This document shows, piece by piece, positions 1 to 8,176 of a DNA stretch of 64,000 nucleotides. Each line of letters begins with the position of its first letter. The first letter of the stretch is position 1. The notes under the pieces are model-generated. The model saw only the letters and a program-made list of their open reading frames with translations, was not told the DNA's origin and made no database searches. Source of the stretch: Opitutus terrae PB90-1 (GTDB lineage: Bacteria > Verrucomicrobiota > Verrucomicrobiia > Opitutales > Opitutaceae); the NCBI RefSeq assembly GCF_000019965.1, contig NC_010571.1, forward strand, positions 3,729,001 to 3,793,000, given 5' to 3'. The position numbers were made by a program, and so were the translations under genes.

Positions 1-2262
1 GTCGTGCGGTTGCACGGTGAGGCGAAACTGCTGCGGCTCGGGCTGCGCCGCGGGCAGGGGTACCACAAATGCGGAAGCCGGCAGGACCTCGATTGGGTCA
101 CTTCGCTGCGCGTGCTGGGCTGGACCGGTGGTCGCTGGCGTGAAGTGTGGCGGGGAGATGATCTGCGCGCGCCGGCCGTGGGTGCGGTTCGCTGGATCAA
201 GCTGCCGCAGATGACGGTTTCCGGGGTGATCCTCGAAGTGCGGCGCTCAGGGATCGATGATGGATGGACGCCATGGAATCTCGCGATGTCGGCGTTTGTG
301 CTGGAGGGCGAGTTGCTGGTGCCGATCGCGCCGCGCCAGGAACGGCTGCTCACGCTCGAAAGCGTGGAGCTGTCCGGGCTGCCGCGGGGTGTCACGGCGG
401 AGGTGCGCGACGGTTCGGTGCGCTATCGTACGCGCGAGTTCGAAGTGGGCTTTGCGGTGGGTCGCCCAGGGTTCTCGTTTTTCGGACTGCACGTCGAGGA
501 CGACGCGAATGCGGGGATCAACCTGCTGACGACGCGGCCGCCGCTGTTTCATCAGGGGCCGCAGCTGCATCCTCTCGGCGCGCCCCCGCTCATTGCGCCG
601 GCGGTGCGCTGCGATCTTGAAGGCGCGGTTCGCGTGAAAGGCGCGACGGTGCGGTATGCGTTCTCCACGGGTGGGCAACACTACACGCTGACGTGGCGGG
701 TGAGTTCGCAAGGACTCGAACTGCGCGCCGAGCGTTCGGCCGAGCGTGCGCTGTTCGCATGGCACAGCGCGGCGTGGCAGATCGGATTACGCAACAGCGC
801 GAGCCCCTCGCAGGTGCTCGGCCGGCTGTTGATGGACGGCGAGAGCGGAGCCGTGGCGCTGCCCGCGCTGCTCACGCTGCCGGCATTTGGTTCGTGGGAC
901 ATCCGCAGTTCGTCGCCGGCCGGCTGGGCGCGCAGCGACTGCCGGCGCAGCCAGGACGTGAACACGCTCGAACTCAAGGTTGGCGAAGAGCGCACGCCGG
1001 AAGGCATGTACCGATTGCCGGCGGGGACGCACCGCGCGATCTTCACGCTGACGCCGCATCGCCCCGGAGCCCTGCTGCACGCGAGCGCTCCGGCGGTGGC
1101 GAAACGGGCGGTGGCGCGGACGCGATGGACCGCGCTGACGTTTCGGAGCGATACGGCGACGCTGAGCAACAACGGCGCGTCGATGCATTGCCCGATCTGC
1201 ATGGACACGTGGTCGGCGATCGCACCCGGGCTGGGCGAGGTGTTTCCGGGACTGCCGGCGACCGAGTTTCTGCGGCTCTCGCTCGAACGCTGGCTGACGG
1301 GAGGACCGGGCTATGCCGCCGGTCGATTGCTACAGGGCGGGCGGGCGCACGATGCCGACGACGAATATCTGATGACGGGCGCGTCAGCGTTGCTCGGGCT
1401 CGGCAACTTTCTGCGGCAGACGGCGACCCGGGGCTGGTTTCGGGAATATCGTCCCTGGATCACCGCGAAGTTGCGGGCGGCGGAGCAACGCGATCTCGAT
1501 GGCGATGGCTTGATCGAAAGCGCCTATCGCACGGGAGTGAGCGGCACGAGCCAATGGAGCACGTGCTGGTTCGACGTGATCTCGTTTGGTTGGAAGGACG
1601 CCTTTGCGAACGCGATTCTCTACGGAGCGCTCGGCGCGCTCGAAGGAGGGCTGGAGCGCTGCGACGAGAAAGCGGAAGCACGGACGCTGCGTGCATGGGC
1701 CGAGCGGTTGAAACTGAACTACCGGGCCGCGTTCTGGAACGAACAAACCGGCTGGCTAGCGGGCTGGCGCTGCCGTGCGGGAAAGTTGCACGACTATGCC
1801 TTCCTGCCCATCAACGGAGCGGCGGTCGCGGTCGGACTGATCGAAGGCGCGGAAGCCCGCGTGATGCTGCGACGCTTGCTCACGGAAGCGGCGCGTGTGC
1901 GGATGCCGGATGCAGCACTGGGGATGCCCGGCAATCTGTGGCCGATTCCGGACTTTGATCTGGCCGACATCATGCAAGGCTATCCACTGGGCTACTACCA
2001 GAACGGCGGTCGCACCCACTCGCAGACGCGGCATCTGATCATGGGCCTATATCGCTGTGGACTTACGCGTGAAGCCGATCGACTGCTGAAGCGGCTCTGC
2101 GTCGGGTTTGCCGATGCACGCGTGTTTGGCGGAAATCAGAGCGGCGTGGACTGGCGGTATTGGGACGACCGACCCTGCGGCTACGAAGGATTGCTCACCG
2201 ATCAATTCGGTGTGTTGGAGCCGATCCTCTGGCGCTGGGGAGCGCAGGCGTCGCGGAGCTGA
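1..2262 (+). CDS. six-hairpin (alpha/alpha)6-type glycosidase-like protein, 5' end outside window
   Basis: The frame is open from the first base, so the N-terminus probably lies upstream; a GTG at position 4 would give 752 aa. The N-terminal half (about residues 1-360) is beta-rich and resembles the beta-sandwich of large glycosidases. The C-terminal half (about 400-750) has the repeated helical, Trp/Gly-rich pattern of six-hairpin glycosidases, with acidic patches such as DADDEYL, DLDGDGLIES and NQSGVDWRYWD. It ends in a GLLTDQFGVLEPILWRW segment. The likely role is hydrolysis of a glycan. I cannot assign a family (GH63-, GH78- and GH116-like folds all share this shape) or name the catalytic acids. 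It converges on the minus-strand operon that ends at 2395. The enzyme class is inferred from fold-like patterns only. Confidence 0.6.
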   Translation, partial: VVRLHGEAKLLRLGLRRGQGYHKCGSRQDLDWVTSLRVLGWTGGRWREVWRGDDLRAPAVGAVRWIKLPQMTVSGVILEVRRSGIDDGWTPWNLAMSAFVLEGELLVPIAPRQERLLTLESVELSGLPRGVTAEVRDGSVRYRTREFEVGFAVGRPGFSFFGLHVEDDANAGINLLTTRPPLFHQGPQLHPLGAPPLIAPAVRCDLEGAVRVKGATVRYAFSTGGQHYTLTWRVSSQGLELRAERSAERALFAWHSAAWQIGLRNSASPSQVLGRLLMDGESGAVALPALLTLPAFGSWDIRSSSPAGWARSDCRRSQDVNTLELKVGEERTPEGMYRLPAGTHRAIFTLTPHRPGALLHASAPAVAKRAVARTRWTALTFRSDTATLSNNGASMHCPICMDTWSAIAPGLGEVFPGLPATEFLRLSLERWLTGGPGYAAGRLLQGGRAHDADDEYLMTGASALLGLGNFLRQTATRGWFREYRPWITAKLRAAEQRDLDGDGLIESAYRTGVSGTSQWSTCWFDVISFGWKDAFANAILYGALGALEGGLERCDEKAEARTLRAWAERLKLNYRAAFWNEQTGWLAGWRCRAGKLHDYAFLPINGAAVAVGLIEGAEARVMLRRLLTEAARVRMPDAALGMPGNLWPIPDFDLADIMQGYPLGYYQNGGRTHSQTRHLIMGLYRCGLTREADRLLKRLCVGFADARVFGGNQSGVDWRYWDDRPCGYEGLLTDQFGVLEPILWRWGAQASRS

Positions 2263-2334
2263 GTCCGTCTTTTGTGCATGGCCTGCGCCGGGTGGGGAAA
2301 AGCATGAGCTTTCCGTCTCCGGCGCCATCGCGAA

Positions 2335-2369
2335 ACGCTCACGCGTTCCGCTGCCCGGACCGTGAGCGT
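2335..2369. terminator. hairpin between convergent genes
   Basis: A perfect 9-bp inverted repeat, ACGCTCACG (2335-2343) and CGTGAGCGT (2361-2369), encloses a 17-nt loop. It sits in the 132-bp gap between two converging transcription units. No T-run follows on either side, so an intrinsic terminator role is only suggested by position. Confidence 0.35.
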
Positions 2370-2394
2370 CGCGGTTGGCCCGTGGTCACCCAGC

Positions 2395-3030
2395 TCAAAC
2401 GCCGTGTGACGGCGACGGGAAAAACGCCTGTTCGAGCGAGCGGCACAGGCAGTGGTAGATCGGCAGATGATATTCCTGAATCCGGTAGGTCTCGTCGGCC
2501 GGCACGTTGATGCAGATGTCGGTGAGCCGCGTGAGATCGCCGCCGGTGCGGCCGGTCAGGCCGATCGTCACCAGTCCGCACGCGCGCGCGGTTTCGACGG
2601 CGCGGCAGACGTTGGGTGAGGTGCCGGAGGTGGACAACGCGAGCAGGACATCGCCGGGCCGGCCCAGCACCCAGGTGAGTTGCGCGTAGATCAGCTGCGG
2701 ATCGACGTCGTTGAGAAACGCCGTGCCGAATCCGGGAAAGCCGCATAACGGGATCGCCGGCAGGCCGCCCTGTAGGCGTTCGCCGATGCCGGCAGGCAGG
2801 CGCTGTCGGTCCCCGGCCGAAAGCGGGCGCTTGGACATGAACCCCTTGAGCAGCTCGGCAGCAATGTGCTCGCAATCCGCCGCGCTGCCGCCGTTGCCGC
2901 AAAGCAGCAGTTTGCCCTGCGCGGCGAAACAGGTCCGGAGCGCGGTGTCGGCGCGCGAGATTTGCTCAGCACAGACGCGCAACTCGGGATAGCGATGGAG
3001 CAAATCGGTGAGGGGGGCGGCGACGGTCAT
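2395..3030 (-). CDS. SIS-domain protein, phosphoheptose isomerase (GmhA)-like
   Basis: This 211-aa protein is one sugar-isomerase (SIS) domain. The GmhA-type signature CGNGGSAADCEH lies near residues 44-55, and the second phosphate-binding loop ALSTSGTSPN near 130-140. GmhA enzymes convert sedoheptulose 7-phosphate to D-glycero-D-manno-heptose 7-phosphate in the cytoplasm; related proteins deacetylate or isomerise amino-sugar phosphates. It is the last gene of a minus-strand operon, 17 bp after the tetR-type gene. Since the neighbours are catabolic enzymes rather than LPS genes, the substrate may be another sugar phosphate. Length is normal for the family. The start is ATG at 3030. Confidence 0.8.
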   Translation of the reverse strand: MTVAAPLTDLLHRYPELRVCAEQISRADTALRTCFAAQGKLLLCGNGGSAADCEHIAAELLKGFMSKRPLSAGDRQRLPAGIGERLQGGLPAIPLCGFPGFGTAFLNDVDPQLIYAQLTWVLGRPGDVLLALSTSGTSPNVCRAVETARACGLVTIGLTGRTGGDLTRLTDICINVPADETYRIQEYHLPIYHCLCRSLEQAFFPSPSHGV

Positions 3031-3047
3031 GGCGGGAGCGTGATGTT

Positions 3048-3704
3048 TTAGCGGGAGCGACGCGCGCCGGCAGCGGTGATGCCTTCGAGCAGCAGCCGGG
3101 TGACGTGCCGGATGCCTTGCTCACGCACGGCGTCGACGGCGAGGTCAAGCCCGAGCGCCTGCGACAGCGTGTAGCGATTCGAGCTGTAGATCTGGCAAAG
3201 TCCGATGAGGCTGATCAGCAAATGGCGGGCGTCCATGTCGGCGCGAATCCGGCCGGCGGCGACGCCCTCCTGCAGGAACCGCTCCAGGGCGCCGAGCATG
3301 GGATCCTTGGTGAGTTTGAAGCCGAAACGGCGGAGTGCGCGGCCTTCGTTGAGATTCTCCCAGAGCAGCAGTCGCACGAACTTGGGATGCTCGCGCAGAA
3401 AGTCGAAGTAGCGACGGACGATCTGTTCGGTCAGCGTCTCCAGTCTGCTCTCGTGGCTGGTCACGGCGGTTTCCACCACCTCGAGCGAGCGATAGGCTTC
3501 GGCGAGCACCGCCTGGTAGAGCCGCTGCTTGTCGCCGAAATAATGATAGACCATCCGTTTGTTTACGCGTGCCGCGGCGACGACCTCGTCGACGGTCGTG
3601 CCATCGTAGCCGGACTTGGCAAACAGCGTGGTGGCGGCCCGCAGCAAACGGTTCCGCACGGGACTGGAATCAGCAGGCGAGGAGGTGGAGCGACGCGGAG
3701 GCAT
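3048..3704 (-). CDS. TetR/AcrR-family transcriptional regulator
   Basis: This 218-aa protein has a classic N-terminal TetR helix-turn-helix at about residues 18-65, with the motif GYDGTTVDEVVAAARVNKRM followed by VYHYFGDKQRLY. A larger helical ligand-binding and dimerisation domain follows. It lies inside the six-gene operon, 16 bp downstream of the M20 hydrolase gene, so it probably controls its own operon in response to a pathway intermediate. A 16-bp imperfect palindrome at 7898-7913, upstream of the first gene, is a plausible target. The family assignment is secure; ligand and operator are inference. Confidence 0.9.
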   Translation of the reverse strand: MPPRRSTSSPADSSPVRNRLLRAATTLFAKSGYDGTTVDEVVAAARVNKRMVYHYFGDKQRLYQAVLAEAYRSLEVVETAVTSHESRLETLTEQIVRRYFDFLREHPKFVRLLLWENLNEGRALRRFGFKLTKDPMLGALERFLQEGVAAGRIRADMDARHLLISLIGLCQIYSSNRYTLSQALGLDLAVDAVREQGIRHVTRLLLEGITAAGARRSR

Positions 3705-3720
3705 CCGGCAGGAGGAGAGA

Positions 3721-4890
3721 TCAACCGGTCATCAGCGCGGCGTAAAGCCGCGTCGCGCGGTCGAGCTGGTCACGGGACAGCCATTCGTCGGCGGTGTGCG
3801 CCTGAGTAATCGAGCCCGGCCCCAGCACGATCACGGGAACGCTGGCGGTCGCATAGTGACTGGCGTTGGTCGCATAGCGGACGCCACGCGCAGTGGCGTC
3901 GCTTCCGTGGCGTGTGAGCACCGGAGCGAACCGGCGCAAGAGCGGCAGGTTCGGTTCGCTGCTCAACGGAGGAATGCCGAAGAGCGGCAGGTGCTCGAAC
4001 TCCACCGGAGCGCTCCCCCGCGCAAGCGGGGCTAGCACGCGATCGCGTGCGGCCAGTGCCTCCGCAGGGGATTCGCCGGGGACCAGGCGCCGGTCGACGT
4101 CGATCTCGCAACGCTCGGGCACGATGTTCACCTGCGTGCCGCCCCGGATAACGTTGATGCTGCACGCGGCCGCGCCGGTTAGCGGATCGATGCGCGTGGC
4201 CACGCCCGGAACATACTGCGACTCGAGCGCCTCGATGACGCGCACCATCGCGCTGATGGCGGAGCGGCCTTGGGCGGGATCGGCCGAGTGCGCCGCTCGC
4301 CCGCGCGTGACGGTCGTCCAGCGAACGAGTCCGTTGTGCGCGATCACCGGCTGGAGCTCCGTCGGCTCGCCGACGATGATGCCCAGCAGCGGTCCCGGCC
4401 ATTGCGGCAACGTCGCCCGCGCGAAGGTCCCGGCACCCGTCATGCCCGCTTCTTCGTCCACCGTGAACAGCACACCGATGTTGCGTCGCAGGCTTGGTTC
4501 GCTGCGCAACGAGCGAAGGGCCCAGAGCATCGCGGCGCCGGAGCCCTTGGTGTCACACACGCCGCGACCGAAGAGCCGGGTGGCGTCGGAACTCACTGCG
4601 AAGGGAGGCACGGTCATGCCCGCAGCGCTGACGGTGTCAAGGTGACTCTCGAACAACAGCCACTCGCCGCCTGGCACCGGCTCGTGCTGGATCAGCAAAT
4701 TGAAGAGTCCGTCAGTGACCGGCAGCCGCCGACAGGTGAACCCCCACGCGGTCGCGATCGCCTCGAGGTGAGCGGCGAGTGCCGGCTCGCCACTCGCGCG
4801 GCCGGCGTAACGAGCATTGACGGTGTCGAACGCGACCATTTGCGCGAGCAGCTGCTCGCAGGACTCGGGGAGCGCGGCGGACGGATTCAT
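3721..4890 (-). CDS. M20-family metallo-amidohydrolase (ArgE/DapE-like)
   Basis: This 389-aa protein has the M20 metal-binding pattern: FESHLDTV near residue 80 (metal His and Asp), GRGVCDTKGSGAAM near 110 (bridging Asp) and FTVDEEAGMTGAG near 140 (catalytic and metal Glu pair). The lid and dimerisation domain occupies about residues 180-295. Family members remove acyl groups from N-acyl amino acids or cleave small peptides. It follows the Gfo/Idh gene by only 6 bp, so co-translation is likely. In this operon it could deacylate an N-acylated sugar acid or amino acid intermediate. The exact substrate (acetylornithine, succinyl-diaminopimelate or other) cannot be read from the sequence. The start is ATG at 4890. 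Confidence 0.85.
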   Translation of the reverse strand: MNPSAALPESCEQLLAQMVAFDTVNARYAGRASGEPALAAHLEAIATAWGFTCRRLPVTDGLFNLLIQHEPVPGGEWLLFESHLDTVSAAGMTVPPFAVSSDATRLFGRGVCDTKGSGAAMLWALRSLRSEPSLRRNIGVLFTVDEEAGMTGAGTFARATLPQWPGPLLGIIVGEPTELQPVIAHNGLVRWTTVTRGRAAHSADPAQGRSAISAMVRVIEALESQYVPGVATRIDPLTGAAACSINVIRGGTQVNIVPERCEIDVDRRLVPGESPAEALAARDRVLAPLARGSAPVEFEHLPLFGIPPLSSEPNLPLLRRFAPVLTRHGSDATARGVRYATNASHYATASVPVIVLGPGSITQAHTADEWLSRDQLDRATRLYAALMTG

Positions 4891-4896
4891 GAGGGA

Positions 4897-5745
4897 TTAC
4901 AGGCTGATCCGGCGGCCGTCGGAAGCGCGGCTGGCATTGGCCGCTGCCACGCAGGCGATGACTTCCAGCGTGTCAGCGGTCGTGACAGGAGCATCGGCGC
5001 CGGCGAAGAAGTCGAGCATCGCCTGCTCCAGCCGATCGGCGTGGGCCCCGACCGGCACCGCGGTCGCGTCATCGCAGGCGTACGTGAACGCTGCGTCGCG
5101 ATTGAGCAGACCGACGACTGTGCCGGTATGGCCGTCGCGCCATTCGAGATGGAGCAACTCGCGATCCGGGAACGTTTCCAACCGCACGGCGGAAATGCCG
5201 CGGCCACAAACGGCAGCGGCGAGTTCGATGCCGTGGATGCCGTACCAGAACCAGCCGACGTTCGCGGGTTCGAACCACAGCGGGCACTGCACGGTAACGC
5301 GGCGCGCCGGTGGCGCGGAAACGGCGGCAAGCCGTAGCGCCGACGCCGAGAACCAGCGGACGCCATGCTTGCGCGCCGTCTCCGCGATCCGCTCGGCGTC
5401 GTGGCGACTCGTCGCCAGCGGTTTGTTGACGAACACCGGCCGGCGGAATGAGGCGACGCGCGCAAAGAGTTGCGCATGGTTGCGCCCATCCATCGACAAA
5501 ATCGCGACGGCATCGACGGCGGTGGCGACCGCCTCAGGTGACTCCAGAATCTCGACTCCGCACCGATCGCGGACCTCGTCGGTGAACCCGATGACGCGCT
5601 CGGCGCTGAGCGGCGCATCCGAGGACCCGCCGGGCCAGCCGGCGATCACACGGACGGGCGAGTCGGCATCGCGAACGTTGCAGCGCCGGACCAGCGAGAC
5701 GGCATGCGAGGAATCGAGGCCGACGATACCAATGCGAAGCGGCAT
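4897..5745 (-). CDS. Gfo/Idh/MocA-family oxidoreductase
   Basis: I chose the ATG at 5745 (282 aa), which begins MPLRIGIVGLDSSH. This puts the Rossmann dinucleotide loop GIVGL at the usual distance from the N-terminus and starts 11 nt after the previous stop. A longer GTG start at 5769 would overlap the previous gene. The Rossmann fold covers about residues 1-120 and contains the FVNKPLATS segment that corresponds to the family's EKP motif; a shortened alpha/beta domain follows. At 282 aa it is shorter than the typical 330-380 aa of this family. It probably oxidises or reduces a sugar or cyclitol derivative with NAD(P). Its neighbours are a DapA-type aldolase upstream and an M20 hydrolase downstream. 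Confidence 0.8.
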   Translation of the reverse strand: MPLRIGIVGLDSSHAVSLVRRCNVRDADSPVRVIAGWPGGSSDAPLSAERVIGFTDEVRDRCGVEILESPEAVATAVDAVAILSMDGRNHAQLFARVASFRRPVFVNKPLATSRHDAERIAETARKHGVRWFSASALRLAAVSAPPARRVTVQCPLWFEPANVGWFWYGIHGIELAAAVCGRGISAVRLETFPDRELLHLEWRDGHTGTVVGLLNRDAAFTYACDDATAVPVGAHADRLEQAMLDFFAGADAPVTTADTLEVIACVAAANASRASDGRRISL

Positions 5746-5756
5746 GGCAGGGCAGG

Positions 5757-6794
5757 TCAGCGCAGCCACTCGTCGCGGTGCGCGGCGACGAACGCGTCGT
5801 CGACGAGCGCGGGATAAGCCGCGGTCACGCGGGTCAGCTCCGCGGCCTGGCCGGGCGAAAGCGTCTCGTCGGGATTAAGACAGTGGTTCGTCGGCACGAG
5901 CCCTTGCCGGCGGAGCACTTCGAGAATGCCGGGAATGCAGCCGGCGAAGCGATGAGCCGCATCGAATACGGCGGCGTTCATGTCGGTGACCGCGGCGGCC
6001 AGCTCCCACCAGTCGGCAGGATTGCGTTGGTGGGGATCGGCACCTCGGATCTGACGAAACAGCTGGACGGCGGCCTGTGTCCAGACGCCCCAGTGACCCA
6101 ACAGTCCGCCGACGATGTGCCGACGACCCTGGCGCGTGAACGTAAACGGCGTCAGCAGATCGGCCACGATCGCATCGTCGTTGCCCGTGTAGAGCGCGAC
6201 ATCGTCGCGACCGGTCTCGACGGCGGCGCGGACCACGTCGAGCGTCTGGTAGCGGTTGAACGGAGCGATCTTGATGGCGACGACATTCTCAATCTCGAGG
6301 ACGGCCCGCCAGAAACCGACGTCGAAAACGCGTCCGCCGACGACGGGCTGCAAATAGAACCCGATGATCGGGAGGATTTCGGCAACGGCGCGAAGGTGGT
6401 CGACGACCACGGCTGTGGGTGCGGCGTTCAAGGCGGCCATGCTGACCAGCACGGCGTGGTAGCCGAGTGCGCGCGCCTGAGTAGCCTCGGCCACCGCCTG
6501 GCTGGTGGGGCCACAGACACCGGCGATCAGGGCGACCGGTCGCGGTGCGTGGGCCAGCGTGGCGGCAGCCGTCTCGGCGGCGAGTTCGAGCACGGGGCGC
6601 AGCAGGCCGTGGCGCGGTTCGCGAATCTCGAACTGGGTTGAATGCACGGCGACCGCCAGACCGCCCACGCCCGACGCGAGGTAGTAGCGGGTGAGCGCGC
6701 GTTGATGCCGCTCGGAGAACCGTCGCCCGGCATCGAGCGCCAGCGGATGCGCCGGGATCGCCTGGCCGGCGAGGAGATGTTGGCGGATGTCCAT
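5757..6794 (-). CDS. DapA/NAL-family (dihydrodipicolinate synthase-type) aldolase
   Basis: This 345-aa protein matches the DHDPS / N-acetylneuraminate lyase TIM-barrel family. VAVHSTQFE corresponds to the conserved pyruvate-binding entry region, and VVAIKIAPF near residue 180 carries the Schiff-base lysine. Members make or cleave a C-C bond between pyruvate and an aldehyde, or dehydrate sugar acids. The usual GxxGE signature is not obvious, so the substrate may differ from that of lysine biosynthesis. It starts 4 bp after the epimerase gene and is followed by a Gfo/Idh oxidoreductase. This placement suggests catabolism of a sugar acid or modified sugar rather than diaminopimelate synthesis. 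Confidence 0.8.
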   Translation of the reverse strand: MDIRQHLLAGQAIPAHPLALDAGRRFSERHQRALTRYYLASGVGGLAVAVHSTQFEIREPRHGLLRPVLELAAETAAATLAHAPRPVALIAGVCGPTSQAVAEATQARALGYHAVLVSMAALNAAPTAVVVDHLRAVAEILPIIGFYLQPVVGGRVFDVGFWRAVLEIENVVAIKIAPFNRYQTLDVVRAAVETGRDDVALYTGNDDAIVADLLTPFTFTRQGRRHIVGGLLGHWGVWTQAAVQLFRQIRGADPHQRNPADWWELAAAVTDMNAAVFDAAHRFAGCIPGILEVLRRQGLVPTNHCLNPDETLSPGQAAELTRVTAAYPALVDDAFVAAHRDEWLR

Positions 6795-6798
6795 GGCG

Positions 6799-7830
6799 CT
6801 AGAACGTGCCGGTCCGCGATTCGAAATGCGTGGGCTTGCCCAGCAACTCGCCGCCGGTGCGAAGATAGTCGGCGATCTGCGTCATCATCTGGGACACTGA
6901 GACTGTGGGCGGACCGAAGAGCCGGATGGATTCACTGGCGTCCGCGAGCCAGGCGGTCTCCGCCTCGCGTCCTACGAAGACAGGGGCGCGGCCGAGCAGC
7001 CGGCCGAACTCGGTCGCGACGGCGCGGACCGAGAGCTTCTCCGGTCCGGTGACGTTCAGAATGCGCACGGGCGAACTGGCGTATTGCAGGCTGGCGATTG
7101 CGCGCGCGCAGGCGTCGCCCTGCCAGATGCAGTTGAACCAGCCGGTCGTGACGTCGACAGGGTTGCCGCGATGGACGTGCGCCGCGATGTCGACGAGCAC
7201 GCCATAGCGCAGCTCGACCGAATAGTTCAGCCGGAACAGCAGCAGCCGGGTGTCATGAAGTCCGGCGTAGTGGGTGAAGAGCCGCTCCCGCGCGACGCAG
7301 GAGCTCGCGTATTCGCCGAGAAAAGCCACCGGGTCCGATTCGCTTGCGCCCGGGCCGTTCACCGGGACGAACGGGTAGACGCAGCCGGTGGAAAACGCGA
7401 CGAGCCGCGCGCCGGCATAGTGCTGTGCGACGAGGGTGGGGACGATGGTGTTCTGCACCCAGGTCGACCCCGGGGACGAGTCGGTGCCGAATTTTTGGCC
7501 GGCCAGAAAGATGACGTTCTCGGCGGAGGGCAGCCGGGACACCTGTTGGGCATCGCTGAGATCGCAGGCCACGGGGTGGATGCCCTGCGCGCTCAGTTCA
7601 GCTGGCAGGGTCGAGCGAGTGAAACGCGAAACGCCGGTGACCGTCCGGTGCGGCTGGCCGATGGCGTCGAGCGTCCGGCGCAACATCAACGCCACGGTGG
7701 TGCCCATCTTGCCGCCGACGCCGAGCACCGTAAAATCGCCGCCCAGTTGGCGGACGGCCTCCAGCGCCAGGGGCGGCGGGGCGGAAAGCAGATGTTCGAC
7801 GCGGTCCGCGGCTGAGGGAGAGGCTTTCAC
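6799..7830 (-). CDS. NAD-dependent epimerase/dehydratase (extended SDR)
   Basis: This 343-aa protein starts at GTG 7830 and has a Rossmann NAD-binding loop VLGVGGKMG near residues 36-44. A segment AFSTGCVYPF near 145 carries the Ser/Thr of the SDR active site. The canonical YxxxK is not clear: YASSCVARE lies at the expected place with no lysine four residues after the tyrosine, which may mean altered catalysis or a binding role. It is the first gene of the operon running to 2395, followed after 4 bp by the DapA-type gene. It probably acts on a nucleotide-free sugar or sugar acid in a degradation route. Confidence 0.75.
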   Translation of the reverse strand: MKASPSAADRVEHLLSAPPPLALEAVRQLGGDFTVLGVGGKMGTTVALMLRRTLDAIGQPHRTVTGVSRFTRSTLPAELSAQGIHPVACDLSDAQQVSRLPSAENVIFLAGQKFGTDSSPGSTWVQNTIVPTLVAQHYAGARLVAFSTGCVYPFVPVNGPGASESDPVAFLGEYASSCVARERLFTHYAGLHDTRLLLFRLNYSVELRYGVLVDIAAHVHRGNPVDVTTGWFNCIWQGDACARAIASLQYASSPVRILNVTGPEKLSVRAVATEFGRLLGRAPVFVGREAETAWLADASESIRLFGPPTVSVSQMMTQIADYLRTGGELLGKPTHFESRTGTF

Positions 7831-7897
7831 GGGAGGCGAAGGGGAGGGGCAGGGCGTGGGCGAAGCAAGCCCACGGGGGGCCGGCTGTCAACGCTGC

Positions 7898-7913
7898 GTA
7901 ACCGAACAGTTAC
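7898..7913. promoter_or_regulatory. possible TetR-type operator
   Basis: GTAACCGAACAGTTAC is a 16-bp imperfect palindrome with perfect 5-bp arms (GTAAC/GTTAC). It lies about 70 bp upstream of the first gene of the operon that encodes a TetR-family regulator. Size and shape fit TetR-family boxes. Binding by the 3048-3704 product is inference. Confidence 0.4.
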
Positions 7914-7923
7914 CTGAGGCGAC

Positions 7924-7948
7924 CCACGGGCGGGAGTCCGGTGCCACG
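7924..7948. repeat. decayed copy of palindromic repeat family A (right arm)
   Basis: CCACGGGCGGGA, then a degenerate GTCCG, then GTGCCACG closely matches the right arm of the complete element at 58846-58937. The internal palindrome is disrupted. Only one arm is recognisable, so this is likely a remnant. Confidence 0.5.
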
Positions 7949-8025
7949 GAGCATGAACGTCCCACCTACGTCAGAAGGATCAGACGCGCCATTGCGGTGC
8001 GCCTGGTGCACGACGTGAAGATACT

Positions 8026-8080
8026 CCCGCTCCTCACGGAGCGGGCCACGACCGAAACGTGGCCCTGCGCGTAAGCGCAG
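8026..8080. terminator. three consecutive hairpins downstream of kbl
   Basis: Three stem-loops follow each other, sharing boundary bases: CCCGCTCC/GGAGCGGG (8026-8045, 4-nt loop), GGGCCACG/CGTGGCCC (8043-8065, 7-nt loop) and CTGCGC/GCGCAG (8065-8080, GTAA loop). They lie about 100 bp after the kbl stop. No U-tract follows. They may end the tdh-kbl transcript or be a decayed compound repeat. Confidence 0.45.
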
Positions 8081-8176
8081 GAAGACTGGGCGGGACCTCG
8101 CGTTGACGACACGTCCTCTTCCAGCGGGTCGATCCCGAATCGATCTCTTCGAAGGCGGCGACCGCGATGTCAGATG

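Larger units (their letters stand above)
7831..8176. other. 346-bp intergenic region with regulatory and hairpin elements
   Basis: No credible gene lies here. The region contains a possible TetR-type operator (7898-7913), a decayed palindromic repeat (7924-7948) and three consecutive hairpins (8026-8080) just downstream of kbl. It separates the kbl transcript end from the start of the epimerase operon, both on the minus strand, so it should hold a terminator and a promoter. Confidence 0.6.

Noticed and set aside
693-1958. 421-residue plus-strand frame overlapping the first gene
   Set aside because: Arg-rich alternate frame; the 1-2262 frame shows protein-like composition throughout.
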